Assembly (NCBI GenBank): GCA_017525905.1
Contig: JAFXSD010000024.1
Location: forward strand, 62,001 to 126,000
Origin: Elusimicrobiota bacterium
GTDB lineage: Bacteria; Elusimicrobiota; Endomicrobiia; Endomicrobiales; Endomicrobiaceae
DNA: 64,000 bases
Direction: 5' to 3'
Part shown: in pieces, positions 55,617-63,856 of the stretch
How positions within the stretch are numbered: position 1 is the stretch's first letter
Layout of the letters: each line of letters starts with the position of its first letter
The notes under the pieces: model-generated
The model's database searches: none
Told to the model about the DNA's origin: nothing
What the model saw: only the letters and a program-made list of their open reading frames with translations
Program-made: the position numbers and the translations under genes

Positions 55617-57179
55617 TTATTGTAAAGGTAGTTCTATTGTAAATGTGGTCCCAACATTTTTTACACTGGTTACCGTAATTTTACCATTATGTGCATCTAT
55701 AATTTCTTTTACTATAGGCAAACCTAATCCGATACCTTTGAATTTTGTTGTAAATAACGGTTCAAATAAATGAGACAATGTCTCTTCACTCATTCCGCAA
55801 GCATTATCTTTTATAATCAGTTGACAACTTTTTCCTTTCTTTTTTGCGGAAATGCTTATTTCTCCGCCTTCCGGAGGCATTGCATCTCTTGCATTTGTAA
55901 TAAGGTTTATTAAAACCTGTGTGATTTTGTCCGGGTCCATGACAACATCAAATTTTTCCAACTCTTTTGTTAGAGAAATATTTTTTGGTAACGGAACAGA
56001 AGGAATAACTTTATTTATAAATGAAACTATATCTACGGAAAGTTTATTTAATCTTTTTGTTCTTGAATAATCAAGTAAGTCGGTTATTATTTTGTTGGCT
56101 CTTAGAACTTCGGCAGATAACATACTTACCATCTGTTTTGATTTACTGTCATTTTGAGAACTGCCCATTTTTGATAGAAAATATGAAATGTTTTTTATTG
56201 CTGCCAACGGATTCCTTAGTTCATGAGCAACCGAAGAAGCCAACCTACCTATGGTTGCAAATTTTTCGGATTTTAACAAATCCTGTTGCATGTTTTGAAC
56301 TTTTTCTAAAGTTTCTTCTAATTCCTGACTTCTCTGCTCGAATGCTATTTTAAGATTTAACAATTCTTTCTTTTCTTTATTCAGTTCTCTTATGTGTATT
56401 TCCATGTCGCTTGCCATAAAATTGAAAGATGTTGCAAGCTCTCTAAACTCGTCATGCGAACTTAACGGAACCCTGTAACTCAAATTTCCTACCGCAATTT
56501 TTTTTGTTCCCAACATAAGTTCTCTTATTGGCTTAACTAATATTTTTACCAGGAAAGAAGACATTATTATTCCTGCAAAAATAACCACCAACGTGATTAT
56601 AATTATGCTTTTTGTCATTTTTTCTATTTGATAATTGATTCTTTCAAGAGTAATACCTATTCTTACTGCACCTATAACAACTTCTCTCTTTGATGCTTTA
56701 AGTTTTATTGTGGGATTATAGTCATAAGATATTATCGGAACTACAATATCCATTACTTCTCCGATATTGGGCAACACATTTACTGTTTTTTGTAATTTAC
56801 TGGTTTCAAGTTCTATAATTGTTGCTCCGTCTATCGGGGTTGAGGCAAGGAATCTGTTTATATCCTCATTTGAAATGTTTTCTTTAGATAAAAGAATACC
56901 GTTTACATCGTAAATTATGGAATAAATAACATCTTCTTCTTTTAAGTTGTTTTTTGTAAGATGAGCTAAAAACTCTCTGCTTGATGTTGTAACTCCATAT
57001 TCGCAGGATGTAGCTAAAGAATTAGCTAAAATTATTGCTCTGTTCTCCGTGAAATTTTTCAAAAGAAGGGACTGTGCCGTAACAAAAAACCATGTTAAAA
57101 TTATTGAAGTAAATATTATTATTGACGAGATTATTACTATAAATTTAAAGCCTAAACCAAAGTATATTCTCTTTCTCAT
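55617..57179 (-). CDS. Membrane sensor histidine kinase (periplasmic sensor, HAMP, HisKA, HATPase)
   Basis: A 520-residue kinase. TM1 (about 11-31) and TM2 (about 187-210) bracket a periplasmic domain of about 150 residues, probably a Cache-like sensor. Then come a HAMP segment (LVKPIRELMLGTKKI), a coiled coil (about 262-300), the H-box SSVAHELRNPLAAIKN, the N-box NLITNARDAMP, G1 DNACGMS and G2 GIGLGLPIVKEI. It autophosphorylates on His in response to an unknown periplasmic signal and should pass phosphate to the receiver protein 10 bases downstream. It is read in the same direction as tRNA-Thr, 28 bases upstream. Confidence 0.94.
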   Translation of the reverse strand: MRKRIYFGLGFKFIVIISSIIIFTSIILTWFFVTAQSLLLKNFTENRAIILANSLATSCEYGVTTSSREFLAHLTKNNLKEEDVIYSIIYDVNGILLSKENISNEDINRFLASTPIDGATIIELETSKLQKTVNVLPNIGEVMDIVVPIISYDYNPTIKLKASKREVVIGAVRIGITLERINYQIEKMTKSIIIITLVVIFAGIIMSSFLVKILVKPIRELMLGTKKIAVGNLSYRVPLSSHDEFRELATSFNFMASDMEIHIRELNKEKKELLNLKIAFEQRSQELEETLEKVQNMQQDLLKSEKFATIGRLASSVAHELRNPLAAIKNISYFLSKMGSSQNDSKSKQMVSMLSAEVLRANKIITDLLDYSRTKRLNKLSVDIVSFINKVIPSVPLPKNISLTKELEKFDVVMDPDKITQVLINLITNARDAMPPEGGEISISAKKKGKSCQLIIKDNACGMSEETLSHLFEPLFTTKFKGIGLGLPIVKEIIDAHNGKITVTSVKNVGTTFTIELPLQ

Positions 57180-57207
57180 AATTTTTAAAGAGGTAAGTGT
57201 TTTTAAA

Positions 57208-57280
57208 AGCCGACGAGAGGACTTGAACCTCCGACCGATGGTTTACAAAACCATTGCTCTACCAACTGAGCTACGTCGGC
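57208..57280 (-). tRNA. tRNA-Thr (anticodon TGT)
   Basis: On the minus strand the 73-base cloverleaf has acceptor GCCGACG/CGTCGGC, D-arm AGCTCAGTTGGTAGAGC, anticodon stem ATGGT/ACCAT around TTTGTAA (anticodon TGT) and T-arm with GGTTCAAGT. CCA is not encoded. A promoter lies just upstream, and the kinase operon follows, perhaps by read-through. Confidence 0.96.
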
Positions 57281-57300
57281 ATAAACTTTCTATGTGGTAA

Positions 57301-57329
57301 AGGATACAAAAATATTAAAATTTTGTCAA
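57301..57329 (-). promoter_or_regulatory. Minus-strand promoter of tRNA-Thr and the kinase operon
   Basis: Read on the minus strand, TTGACA (57329-57324) and TATCCT (57306-57301) are spaced by 17 bases; the tRNA starts 20 bases further on. The -35 box overlaps that of the plus-strand promoter. Confidence 0.65.
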
Positions 57330-57350
57330 TGAAAATAAAAAATATATAAT
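57323..57350 (+). promoter_or_regulatory. Plus-strand promoter of the glycosidase-like gene
   Basis: TTGTCA (57323-57328) and a perfect TATAAT (57345-57350) are 16 bases apart, 37 bases before the start codon. The -35 element shares its bases with the divergent tRNA-Thr promoter, so the two may compete. Confidence 0.65.
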
Positions 57351-57387
57351 TAAGTACATTAGTGTTTTGAATAATGGAGTTGCACAG

Positions 57388-58443
57388 ATGTTAATATTTT
57401 TAAAACATATTTTATTCCAAATTATTTTTATTCTTCTGTTTTCCGTTTCCGTGTTTGCTGAATTTGTCGTAGGTCTTTACGGAGTAAAAACCACAACAGA
57501 TGTGATAAAAGCAAAAGAAGCGGGGTTTAATTGCGTACAAACATATATTAAAGAACCTGATGTGATAGATTTGCTTGCAAGAGAAGCAAAAAATAATGAA
57601 ATTAAACTGATTGCTTATCCGGATAAAGTTTTTTCTTCAAAATACAGGGAAATTGCGACTAAATATCCTATAAAAGCATGGTATTTGTTTGATGAACCGG
57701 ATGTATGGCGTTTATCACGAGAAGAAGTAATTGCGTTGAATAAAAGAGCAAAGACAATATATCCAAAGAACGAGACCGCTTTTGTAATAGGAGAAGGTCT
57801 TACCGAAATGTCCTATTATGATATAGGAGATATTTTAATGGTTGATTGGTATCCCGTACCGCACTTGCCTTTGGAAAGTTTCGGGGAAAATGTTGCTCTT
57901 GCAAAACGATGTCTTAAAATGATCGGACAAAGTTCAAAAGAACTTTGGGGTGTCGTTCAAATTTTTAACTGGAAAGAATATAAACAATTCAGGCCGGATG
58001 AAGACAGAATTGGCAGGTTCCCCAAAAAAGAAGAAATACGATTTATGTCTTACGATGCAATTTTTAATGGAGCAAATGGTGTTTTTTATTTTACTTGTTA
58101 CTCTGAAAATGAACCATTATATGAAACAAAAAAAGAAAAATGGAAAGATGTTGTTGATGTCATACAGGAAATGTCTTTTGTTGCAGAGATAATTGATAAC
58201 GGTAAAGAAATAGAAAACCCAATAAAAATAGAAGAGCCTTTAAAAGCGAAAAGTTTTGAATATGGTGGTATAAAATACACCGTTATAATCAATCCTACAG
58301 CAAAAAAACAAACTTTACCGATATTCTTTTTTCAATCTCAGTTCGATGTTATATATGAAAAAAGTACAAACTTGAAAAAAATAGTAAGAAAAACAAAAAA
58401 CAATTTCTTACCATACAAAGTTCTTGTTTTTAGATACGAATAA
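57388..58443 (+). CDS. Secreted TIM-barrel glycoside hydrolase-like protein
   Basis: I chose ATG 57388, nine bases after GGAG, rather than a TTG seven codons earlier; this gives 351 residues. A signal peptide ends at SVFA-EF. The sequence then reads like a (beta/alpha)8 barrel: VGLYGVKTTTDVIKAKEAG, an acidic strand end WYLFDEPDVW (candidate catalytic Glu), MVDWYPVP, a GVVQIFNW strand and GVFYFTCYSENE. A small beta domain follows. These features fit glycosidase-like proteins, but I cannot assign a family or substrate. It heads a group of secreted or outer-membrane proteins. Confidence 0.72.
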   Translation: MLIFLKHILFQIIFILLFSVSVFAEFVVGLYGVKTTTDVIKAKEAGFNCVQTYIKEPDVIDLLAREAKNNEIKLIAYPDKVFSSKYREIATKYPIKAWYLFDEPDVWRLSREEVIALNKRAKTIYPKNETAFVIGEGLTEMSYYDIGDILMVDWYPVPHLPLESFGENVALAKRCLKMIGQSSKELWGVVQIFNWKEYKQFRPDEDRIGRFPKKEEIRFMSYDAIFNGANGVFYFTCYSENEPLYETKKEKWKDVVDVIQEMSFVAEIIDNGKEIENPIKIEEPLKAKSFEYGGIKYTVIINPTAKKQTLPIFFFQSQFDVIYEKSTNLKKIVRKTKNNFLPYKVLVFRYE

Positions 58444-58451
58444 AATTTTAC

Positions 58452-58480
58452 TTGACAAAATAAGTTTGTTTTGATAAAAG
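58452..58480 (+). promoter_or_regulatory. Possible promoter for the small secreted protein and barrel genes
   Basis: A perfect TTGACA (58452-58457) lies 17 bases before TAAAAG (58475-58480), in the 77-base gap ahead of the next gene. The -10 match is modest. Confidence 0.45.
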
Positions 58481-58520
58481 TATTGTAATATTATTATACA
58501 AAAACGGAGGGTAGCAAGAT

Positions 58521-59039
58521 ATGTTGAAAAAAATTACAGCATCTTTAATGTTATTTTTGTTTTTATTTTTAACAAATGTATATGCAGATATTATTGTTGA
58601 TGCCGAAGGTAAAATACAACAATATCCTGACGGAATAACATTAAATATAGCAGATGTGAAAAATTTGAGTTTTGAATATTATGGGATAAAAATGTTTGTT
58701 CCCAAAGGCGAAAAAATTTCTATAAGATTTTCGGATGAAGACACAAATTATATGATTTTTTGTACCGGAGACAGCTTTAAAAATATAAAAATAGGAAATG
58801 TAACGGTATATTCTGACAAGCCAATATCATTTTCTGTTTCACAAGACGGTAAATTGAAAGTAGGAAAAGGTAGTCTTACCGTAAAAGATGAAAAAGATAA
58901 AGTTGTTATCTTGGGACAAGGCAATATATATGAACTCTTGGGTGATGTTCTTTCCGTTGAGCCGATTATAAATAAAAGTAAAAAAAGTAAAAAAATAATA
59001 AAAAATTCTGTGATGAGTCCTTCTGCACCTAGGAATTAG
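58521..59039 (+). CDS. Small secreted beta-rich protein, unknown function
   Basis: The 172-residue product has a signal peptide (cleavage near VYA-DIIV) and a beta-rich body with short alternating strands (FEYYGIKMFVPKGEKISIRF, VTVYSDKPISFSVS, LKVGKGSLTV). The pattern recalls FecR-like or other small periplasmic sandwich domains, but the match is not firm. The C-terminus is Lys/Ser-rich. A GGAGGG box gives a strong start. It lies 11 bases before an outer-membrane barrel gene and probably works with it. Confidence 0.7.
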   Translation: MLKKITASLMLFLFLFLTNVYADIIVDAEGKIQQYPDGITLNIADVKNLSFEYYGIKMFVPKGEKISIRFSDEDTNYMIFCTGDSFKNIKIGNVTVYSDKPISFSVSQDGKLKVGKGSLTVKDEKDKVVILGQGNIYELLGDVLSVEPIINKSKKSKKIIKNSVMSPSAPRN

Positions 59040-59050
59040 GAGAAATTAAA

Positions 59051-60163
59051 ATGAAAAAAATAATATTACTTGTTTCAATCTTTTTTATTGCTGTTACTCA
59101 AGTTTATGCTGCCAGACATATTAAATTTACGCTTGTAGAAGACCTTTGTTATGATGATAATATTTATTTAAGTAAGAACAACAGGATTTCTTCCATAATA
59201 AGTTCAACCCAATTGTATGCTGATTATGCAACTCGTTTACCTGGTACAAATTGGAAAGTTAGTGTGGATGCAAATATAGGTTATCATCTTTACTCGGAAA
59301 ATCCTTCACGAAATAATCATATGAATGCCGGATTAGGCGTTACTTTAGGTGGCAGATATTTTACTTTGGGAGACAGAGTGATATATACCGAAGAAGGTAT
59401 TAGTGCCGAGATAGATAGAGCAAAAAGAATCACTAATATTGCGTCTTTGACATTTAGAACGCCGTTGAGTAGGAAATTTTCTTTAGCTCTTCTTGCTCGC
59501 GACACATTGTATAAATATCTTGATGATGACTATGAGAACTTAAATCGAAATCGTATAGATTTAGGTGCCAGGTTGTATTATCATTTAACAGCTAAAACGT
59601 CTCTTTATTTCTCATATTTATTTTATAGTATCAAGTATGAAAAAAGTAATTACCATAATTCTTACGGACATGAATATAGTTTAGGTATAACAGGAAAACT
59701 TGCCCCTAAAGTAACAGGTGATGCAAGAGTTACATATGATATGAGAAGATATGAAAGAGATAATAAAGATGTAGATTTGCTAGGATATTTTGTATCGTTA
59801 AAATATGCACCTACAAACAGAAGTTTGCTTACTCTATCAGGTTCAAGAAAAATGGTAGAGTCTTCATATAGAAATAATAGATATTATGTTTCAACTGCAG
59901 CAGGTTTGAAATACGAACAAAAATTATGGAGAAAATGGAGTGCGGCTTTAGGTATTTCTTATGAAAATGCGGCTTATCCAAATGCTATTAATGGTGTTAA
60001 AAGAACTGATGATTATTTAAGAATAACTCCTTCACTTACATATCACTTTAGAGAAAATTTGGTTGCAACCTTGTATTATCGTTATAGATGCAGATGGTCA
60101 AATTTTGATTATGCAGAATATACCAATAACAGAATTGGTATTAGGATAAAATTCTATTTTTAA
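59051..60163 (+). CDS. Outer-membrane beta-barrel protein
   Basis: A 370-residue protein with a signal peptide (QVYA-ARHI) and a body of amphipathic strands with aromatic girdles (ARLYYHLTAKTSLYFSYLFY, VATLYYRYRCRW). It ends in IGIRIKFYF, a terminal Phe typical of substrates of the BAM assembly machine. The start (FTLVEDLCYDDNIYLS) is like that of BBP2-type putative beta-barrel proteins, which often occur in exopolysaccharide loci. It could form a pore for a secreted polymer, but that is inference. The stop overlaps the convergent phosphatase gene by four bases. Confidence 0.83.
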   Translation: MKKIILLVSIFFIAVTQVYAARHIKFTLVEDLCYDDNIYLSKNNRISSIISSTQLYADYATRLPGTNWKVSVDANIGYHLYSENPSRNNHMNAGLGVTLGGRYFTLGDRVIYTEEGISAEIDRAKRITNIASLTFRTPLSRKFSLALLARDTLYKYLDDDYENLNRNRIDLGARLYYHLTAKTSLYFSYLFYSIKYEKSNYHNSYGHEYSLGITGKLAPKVTGDARVTYDMRRYERDNKDVDLLGYFVSLKYAPTNRSLLTLSGSRKMVESSYRNNRYYVSTAAGLKYEQKLWRKWSAALGISYENAAYPNAINGVKRTDDYLRITPSLTYHFRENLVATLYYRYRCRWSNFDYAEYTNNRIGIRIKFYF

Positions 60164-60615
60164 TTAGTTGACAGTATTTTTTTGTAAGCGATTATTGTTA
60201 GTTCTTTAACGTTTTCGGCAGCTTTTATAAATTTTTTACCATCGAGAGATATAGGATCTTCTATATCTCTCGTTTTGTTTGATACGAAATCTGCTAACAA
60301 ATATATCTTGTCCGAGTATTCGGCATATTTGTCGGTTATTTCGTCATACTGTTCTTCCGTCATAACGAATATAAAATCGGATGAAGATAAGTCTTGTTTA
60401 CTATATTGAGTGGGAGTATGATTTTCACAAACAATGTTGTTTTCCAATAAGAAATTTTTTATTTTTAGCGGAATTGATAAGTAAGGTAATGTGTAAGTAC
60501 CTCTTGAGATAACTTCAATATCAGTTCTGTTATCTTTTTTTAATAAATTTTTAAAAATTTCTTGAGCAATAAAACTTCTGCAAACGTTGGCATGACAAAT
60601 AAAACATATTTTCAT
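60160..60615 (-). CDS. Low-molecular-weight protein tyrosine phosphatase
   Basis: The 151-residue enzyme starts with the catalytic P-loop CHANVCRS (C-x5-R-S) at about residue 8 and carries the general-acid Asp in EDPISLDG near residue 120, both in the expected places. Such enzymes dephosphorylate tyrosine kinases (Wzc-type) that govern polysaccharide export, although arsenate reductases share the fold. No tyrosine kinase lies in the window. It is 126 bases downstream of the oxidase gene on the same strand and is convergent with the barrel gene. Confidence 0.92.
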   Translation of the reverse strand: MKICFICHANVCRSFIAQEIFKNLLKKDNRTDIEVISRGTYTLPYLSIPLKIKNFLLENNIVCENHTPTQYSKQDLSSSDFIFVMTEEQYDEITDKYAEYSDKIYLLADFVSNKTRDIEDPISLDGKKFIKAAENVKELTIIAYKKILSTN

Positions 60616-60741
60616 AATAAATCAAATATACAAAATAAAAAAAATAATTACTAATTTTCTGTAAACAACCGCCGTTTTTGAATTGCCTGTTATCTTTCCT
60701 AATTTCTGTTAATGTTTAATATAATTTATAAATTATTGCTT

Positions 60742-62232
60742 TTAATTTTCTAATGATTTGAACATGTTGTCTCGTCCTAAAATGTTTGAGGGATCAAGAG
60801 ATAATTTAAATTTTCTCATTTCTTCTATTCCTTCTTTACCTAACATTGCAAGTAAAAAAGGGTGTTTTACTTTGCCGATACCATGTTCGGCAGTAACAGT
60901 CCCGCCTAGATTAACGGCTTTTTGTGCAATTTCAAGATATATCTTTCTGCATTTTTCATATTCTTCTTTAGTTGATGCAATAATGTTTGCATGTAAATGG
61001 CTTTCCCCAATATGCCCGAAAGTTAAATTAAATAATTTGTTTTCCGTAAACTTTTGTTCACAGAAATAAATCATTTCGTGCAACTTATCGTGAGGAACGG
61101 CAACATCCGTTCCTACTTTAGGAATTTTATTCTTTTTTACAATTTCGTTTACGCATTCAGGAATTTTGTGTCTGAAAATTCTAAATTCTTCCTGTTCTTT
61201 AACATTTGAAGCAAACCAAACATCATCCGTTTTTATTCCGTATTTTTCAATAATGTTTATCCACTTTTCCATTAAATTATCATAAGTATCTTTTGTGCAA
61301 TCTTGTTCAAATAAAATTCCGGCATCTACATTGTTTGGAATAATCGGATAATAAGGCTTTATTAAATTAAGAGCATTTTTATCAAAATATTCTACCGACA
61401 TTGCATTTATATCAATGTTACCGGCTTTTTTGTTCTTTTCCGACAATTCTCTTATTTCTTTTACAAAATCCCAAGATTTTTCTTTTTTGTCAAAAAATAT
61501 TATTCCGCCAAACAACATTTCAAATGGTCTTATTAAAATAAGTTCCGTCGAAATTATTACACCAAGAGTTCCTTCATGTCCTATAAAAATATCAATTAAA
61601 TCGGCATTTTTATAGTTATAATATCCGGCAGCATTTTTTATGTGTGGTAGATTGTATTTAGGTAATTGTAATTGTTTTGTTCCTAAATTTGTTTTTAGTA
61701 TTATAGTTCCTTTATCGTCGGCAAAATTTTCACCTCGTTTGATTTTTGCAAAAGAGCCGTCACAAAAAACTATTTCTATTGCATTTATATAATTTCTTGT
61801 AGTTCCATATTTAAATCCTCTGCCGCCGGAAGCATCAGTAGAAATATTGCCGCCGATCGTTGCATTCTTTTCCGTAGGATCCGGAGCATACATCCAACCG
61901 TTTTGCAGGACATAGCTTTTTATTTCGTTTACTATTGTTCCGCTACCTGCCGTTATCAAAGCTTTATCGTCTGATATTTTACGAATAGGACCTATAAAAT
62001 TAAATTTTTCTGTAGATAGTATAACACCACCGTAAGCAAGGCAACCGCCCGTTACACCGGTGCATCCTGCAGCTACCGTAACGGGAATTTTTTTATCGGA
62101 ACATTCTTTTAATAAGCTTGAAACTTCTTCTTTTGTTTCGGGAATAAAAAGTTTTTCCGCCGTTGCTCCTATCATACCGGAAGCATCTTCCAAATAATGT
62201 GTAAATGTATCTTTGTCCGTTTTAATAATCAT
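60742..62232 (-). CDS. FAD-linked oxidase, GlcD / D-lactate dehydrogenase family
   Basis: The 496-residue protein has an N-terminal FAD-binding (PCMH-type) domain with VAAGCTGVTGGCLAYGG, YAPDPTEKNATIGGNI and TDASGGRGFKYGTTRNYI, and a C-terminal FAD-oxidase domain with FGHIGESHLHANI and TAEHGIGKVKHPFL. The two His motifs are near the substrate in D-2-hydroxyacid dehydrogenases. Likely substrates are D-lactate, glycolate or another 2-hydroxyacid; sequence alone does not decide. There is no adjacent Fe-S subunit such as GlcF. It is transcribed divergently from def. Confidence 0.91.
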   Translation of the reverse strand: MIIKTDKDTFTHYLEDASGMIGATAEKLFIPETKEEVSSLLKECSDKKIPVTVAAGCTGVTGGCLAYGGVILSTEKFNFIGPIRKISDDKALITAGSGTIVNEIKSYVLQNGWMYAPDPTEKNATIGGNISTDASGGRGFKYGTTRNYINAIEIVFCDGSFAKIKRGENFADDKGTIILKTNLGTKQLQLPKYNLPHIKNAAGYYNYKNADLIDIFIGHEGTLGVIISTELILIRPFEMLFGGIIFFDKKEKSWDFVKEIRELSEKNKKAGNIDINAMSVEYFDKNALNLIKPYYPIIPNNVDAGILFEQDCTKDTYDNLMEKWINIIEKYGIKTDDVWFASNVKEQEEFRIFRHKIPECVNEIVKKNKIPKVGTDVAVPHDKLHEMIYFCEQKFTENKLFNLTFGHIGESHLHANIIASTKEEYEKCRKIYLEIAQKAVNLGGTVTAEHGIGKVKHPFLLAMLGKEGIEEMRKFKLSLDPSNILGRDNMFKSLEN

Positions 62233-62339
62233 ATTTGTATTATATCATTTTTTTTGTTGTTCTTTTCGTCGTTCTGTATTTTTTTTCTTCAATTTAATAT
62301 AATAAGACAAAGATTAAATTAATTTAGAGGTAGTATATA

Positions 62340-62849
62340 ATGGCTCTATTGGAAATAGTAAAATACGGAGATCCCGTATTAAGAAAAAAAACAGAACCCA
62401 TAACTGAAATTACGGATGATATAGTACAATTGGCGGAGGATATGCTTGAAACTATGTATGCTGCTCCGGGAGTAGGCCTTGCCGGTCCTCAAGTCGGAAA
62501 ATCTTTACAAATTTGTGTTATAGATGTCGTTCCGGACGGCAAAAGAACACCAATAGTTTTAATAAATCCGAAAGTTTTATCCGGGGAAGATAAAGTTGAA
62601 TTAGAGGAAGGTTGTTTGTCTTTTCCGAAAATTTATGAGAAAGTTAAAAGATGGAACAAAATTCAAGTGGAATATACCGATTTAAAAGGTAAAATAAACA
62701 GAGTTGAAGTGGAGGGCTTTTTAGCCAAGGCTTTTCAACATGAAATAGATCATCTCAACGGGAAAGTTTTTATAGATTATTTGCCCGATTGGAAAAGAAA
62801 ACTTGTTGAAAAAGAAATAAGAAGAAGAAAAAAAGGTAAAAATTGGTGA
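62340..62849 (+). CDS. def: Peptide deformylase
   Basis: The 169-residue metalloenzyme removes the formyl group from new proteins. All three family motifs are present: GVGLAGPQVG, EEGCLSFP (Cys ligand) and QHEIDHLNG (two His ligands and catalytic Glu). Its length equals that of the E. coli enzyme. AGAGGTAG precedes the ATG, and a TATAAT box at 62298-62303 may be the -10 of the promoter. Its last bases overlap the start of fmt. Confidence 0.97.
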   Translation: MALLEIVKYGDPVLRKKTEPITEITDDIVQLAEDMLETMYAAPGVGLAGPQVGKSLQICVIDVVPDGKRTPIVLINPKVLSGEDKVELEEGCLSFPKIYEKVKRWNKIQVEYTDLKGKINRVEVEGFLAKAFQHEIDHLNGKVFIDYLPDWKRKLVEKEIRRRKKGKNW

Positions 62850-63784
62850 AAATAATATTTTTCGGAACAGCAAATATATCTAAATTCTTTTTAGAAAATA
62901 TAGATAAAAAATATGAAGTGGTGTGTGTCGTTACCATGTGCGATAAACCTGTGGGCAGATCTAACAAAATAAAGCCGCCTGCAGTTAAAGATTATGCGAT
63001 AGAAAAACATATTCCATACATACAAGTTGATAAGTTTACTGACGAGATTGCACAAAAGATAAAAGATTGTAATGCCGATGTAGGAGTAGTTGTCTCTTAC
63101 GGTAAAATTATTCCGGAAAAAGTTTTTACTTTACCTAAATATGGATGTTTTAATATTCATTTTTCTTTGCTTCCGAAGTATAGGGGTGCTTCTCCCGTTC
63201 AACAGGCTTTAATAGACGGTTGCACAAAAACCGGAGTTACAGCTTTTTATATTGAAAAGGGATTAGATACCGGAAATATTTTATTGCAGAAAGAATTGGA
63301 TATAGATATTAAAGATACTTCGGAAACTTTGTTTGAAAAATTAAATGCTGTCGGTATAGAAGTAATGAATAATGCTTTATCTTTATTGGACAGCGGAAAT
63401 TGTTTGGCAAAAAAACAAGAAGGAGAACCTTCTTTTTGTTCTGTATTTACAAAAGGAGACGGGAAAATAGATTGGAATAAGTCAGCGGATGAAATTTATA
63501 ATTTATATAGAGGGCTTTATTTGTGGCCGAAAATTTTTTGTATTATAGGTGATGGCAGAATGACGGGCAAAATGTTAAAAATATTGGAATGTTCGGCTAT
63601 AAAAGACTTGTCAAATAAAAAGCCCGGTACTATACTTGAGATAAGAAAAGGATTGGGTTTTATTGTAAAATGTGGGAAAGATGCTCTTTTTATAACAAAA
63701 GTTCAACCCGAAAGTAAGGCTCAAATGCCTGCTTTTGACTTTGTAAACGGGGCACAAATTAAAGTCGGCGGTTTGTTTTTATAA
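62846..63784 (+). CDS. fmt: Methionyl-tRNA formyltransferase
   Basis: The product (312 residues) transfers a formyl group from 10-formyltetrahydrofolate to initiator Met-tRNA. Key features are the N-terminal IIFFGTANISKFFL, the catalytic N-x-H in NIHFSLLPKYRGASPVQ, the Asp in KGLDTGNIL, and a C-terminal tRNA-binding domain. I prefer GTG 62846, which overlaps the def stop as GTGA, over the adjacent TTG; either gives nearly the same protein. The def-fmt pair couples adding and removing the formyl group. Confidence 0.96.
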   Translation: MKIIFFGTANISKFFLENIDKKYEVVCVVTMCDKPVGRSNKIKPPAVKDYAIEKHIPYIQVDKFTDEIAQKIKDCNADVGVVVSYGKIIPEKVFTLPKYGCFNIHFSLLPKYRGASPVQQALIDGCTKTGVTAFYIEKGLDTGNILLQKELDIDIKDTSETLFEKLNAVGIEVMNNALSLLDSGNCLAKKQEGEPSFCSVFTKGDGKIDWNKSADEIYNLYRGLYLWPKIFCIIGDGRMTGKMLKILECSAIKDLSNKKPGTILEIRKGLGFIVKCGKDALFITKVQPESKAQMPAFDFVNGAQIKVGGLFL

Positions 63785-63822
63785 AAAACCAATAATTTAT
63801 TGATAAATAAATATTTTTTTAC

Positions 63823-63851
63823 TTGACTTTATAAGCAACTTTTTATATTAT
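63823..63851 (+). promoter_or_regulatory. Promoter before the right-edge gene
   Basis: TTGACT (63823-63828) and TATTAT (63846-63851) are spaced by 17 bases. Initiation about seven bases later would coincide with the ATG at 63857, implying a leaderless or nearly leaderless message. Confidence 0.5.
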
Positions 63852-63856
63852 AAATT

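Noticed and set aside
60616-60741. Small RNA in the gap between the oxidase and phosphatase genes
   Set aside because: The 126 bases are AT-rich with no stable hairpin or terminator; a minus-strand TTTACA box before the phosphatase gene is the only hint, so I see just a possible promoter.
62843-62846. TTG 62843 as start of fmt
   Set aside because: GTG 62846 gives the common four-base overlap with the def stop; TTG is rarer and adds only one residue.
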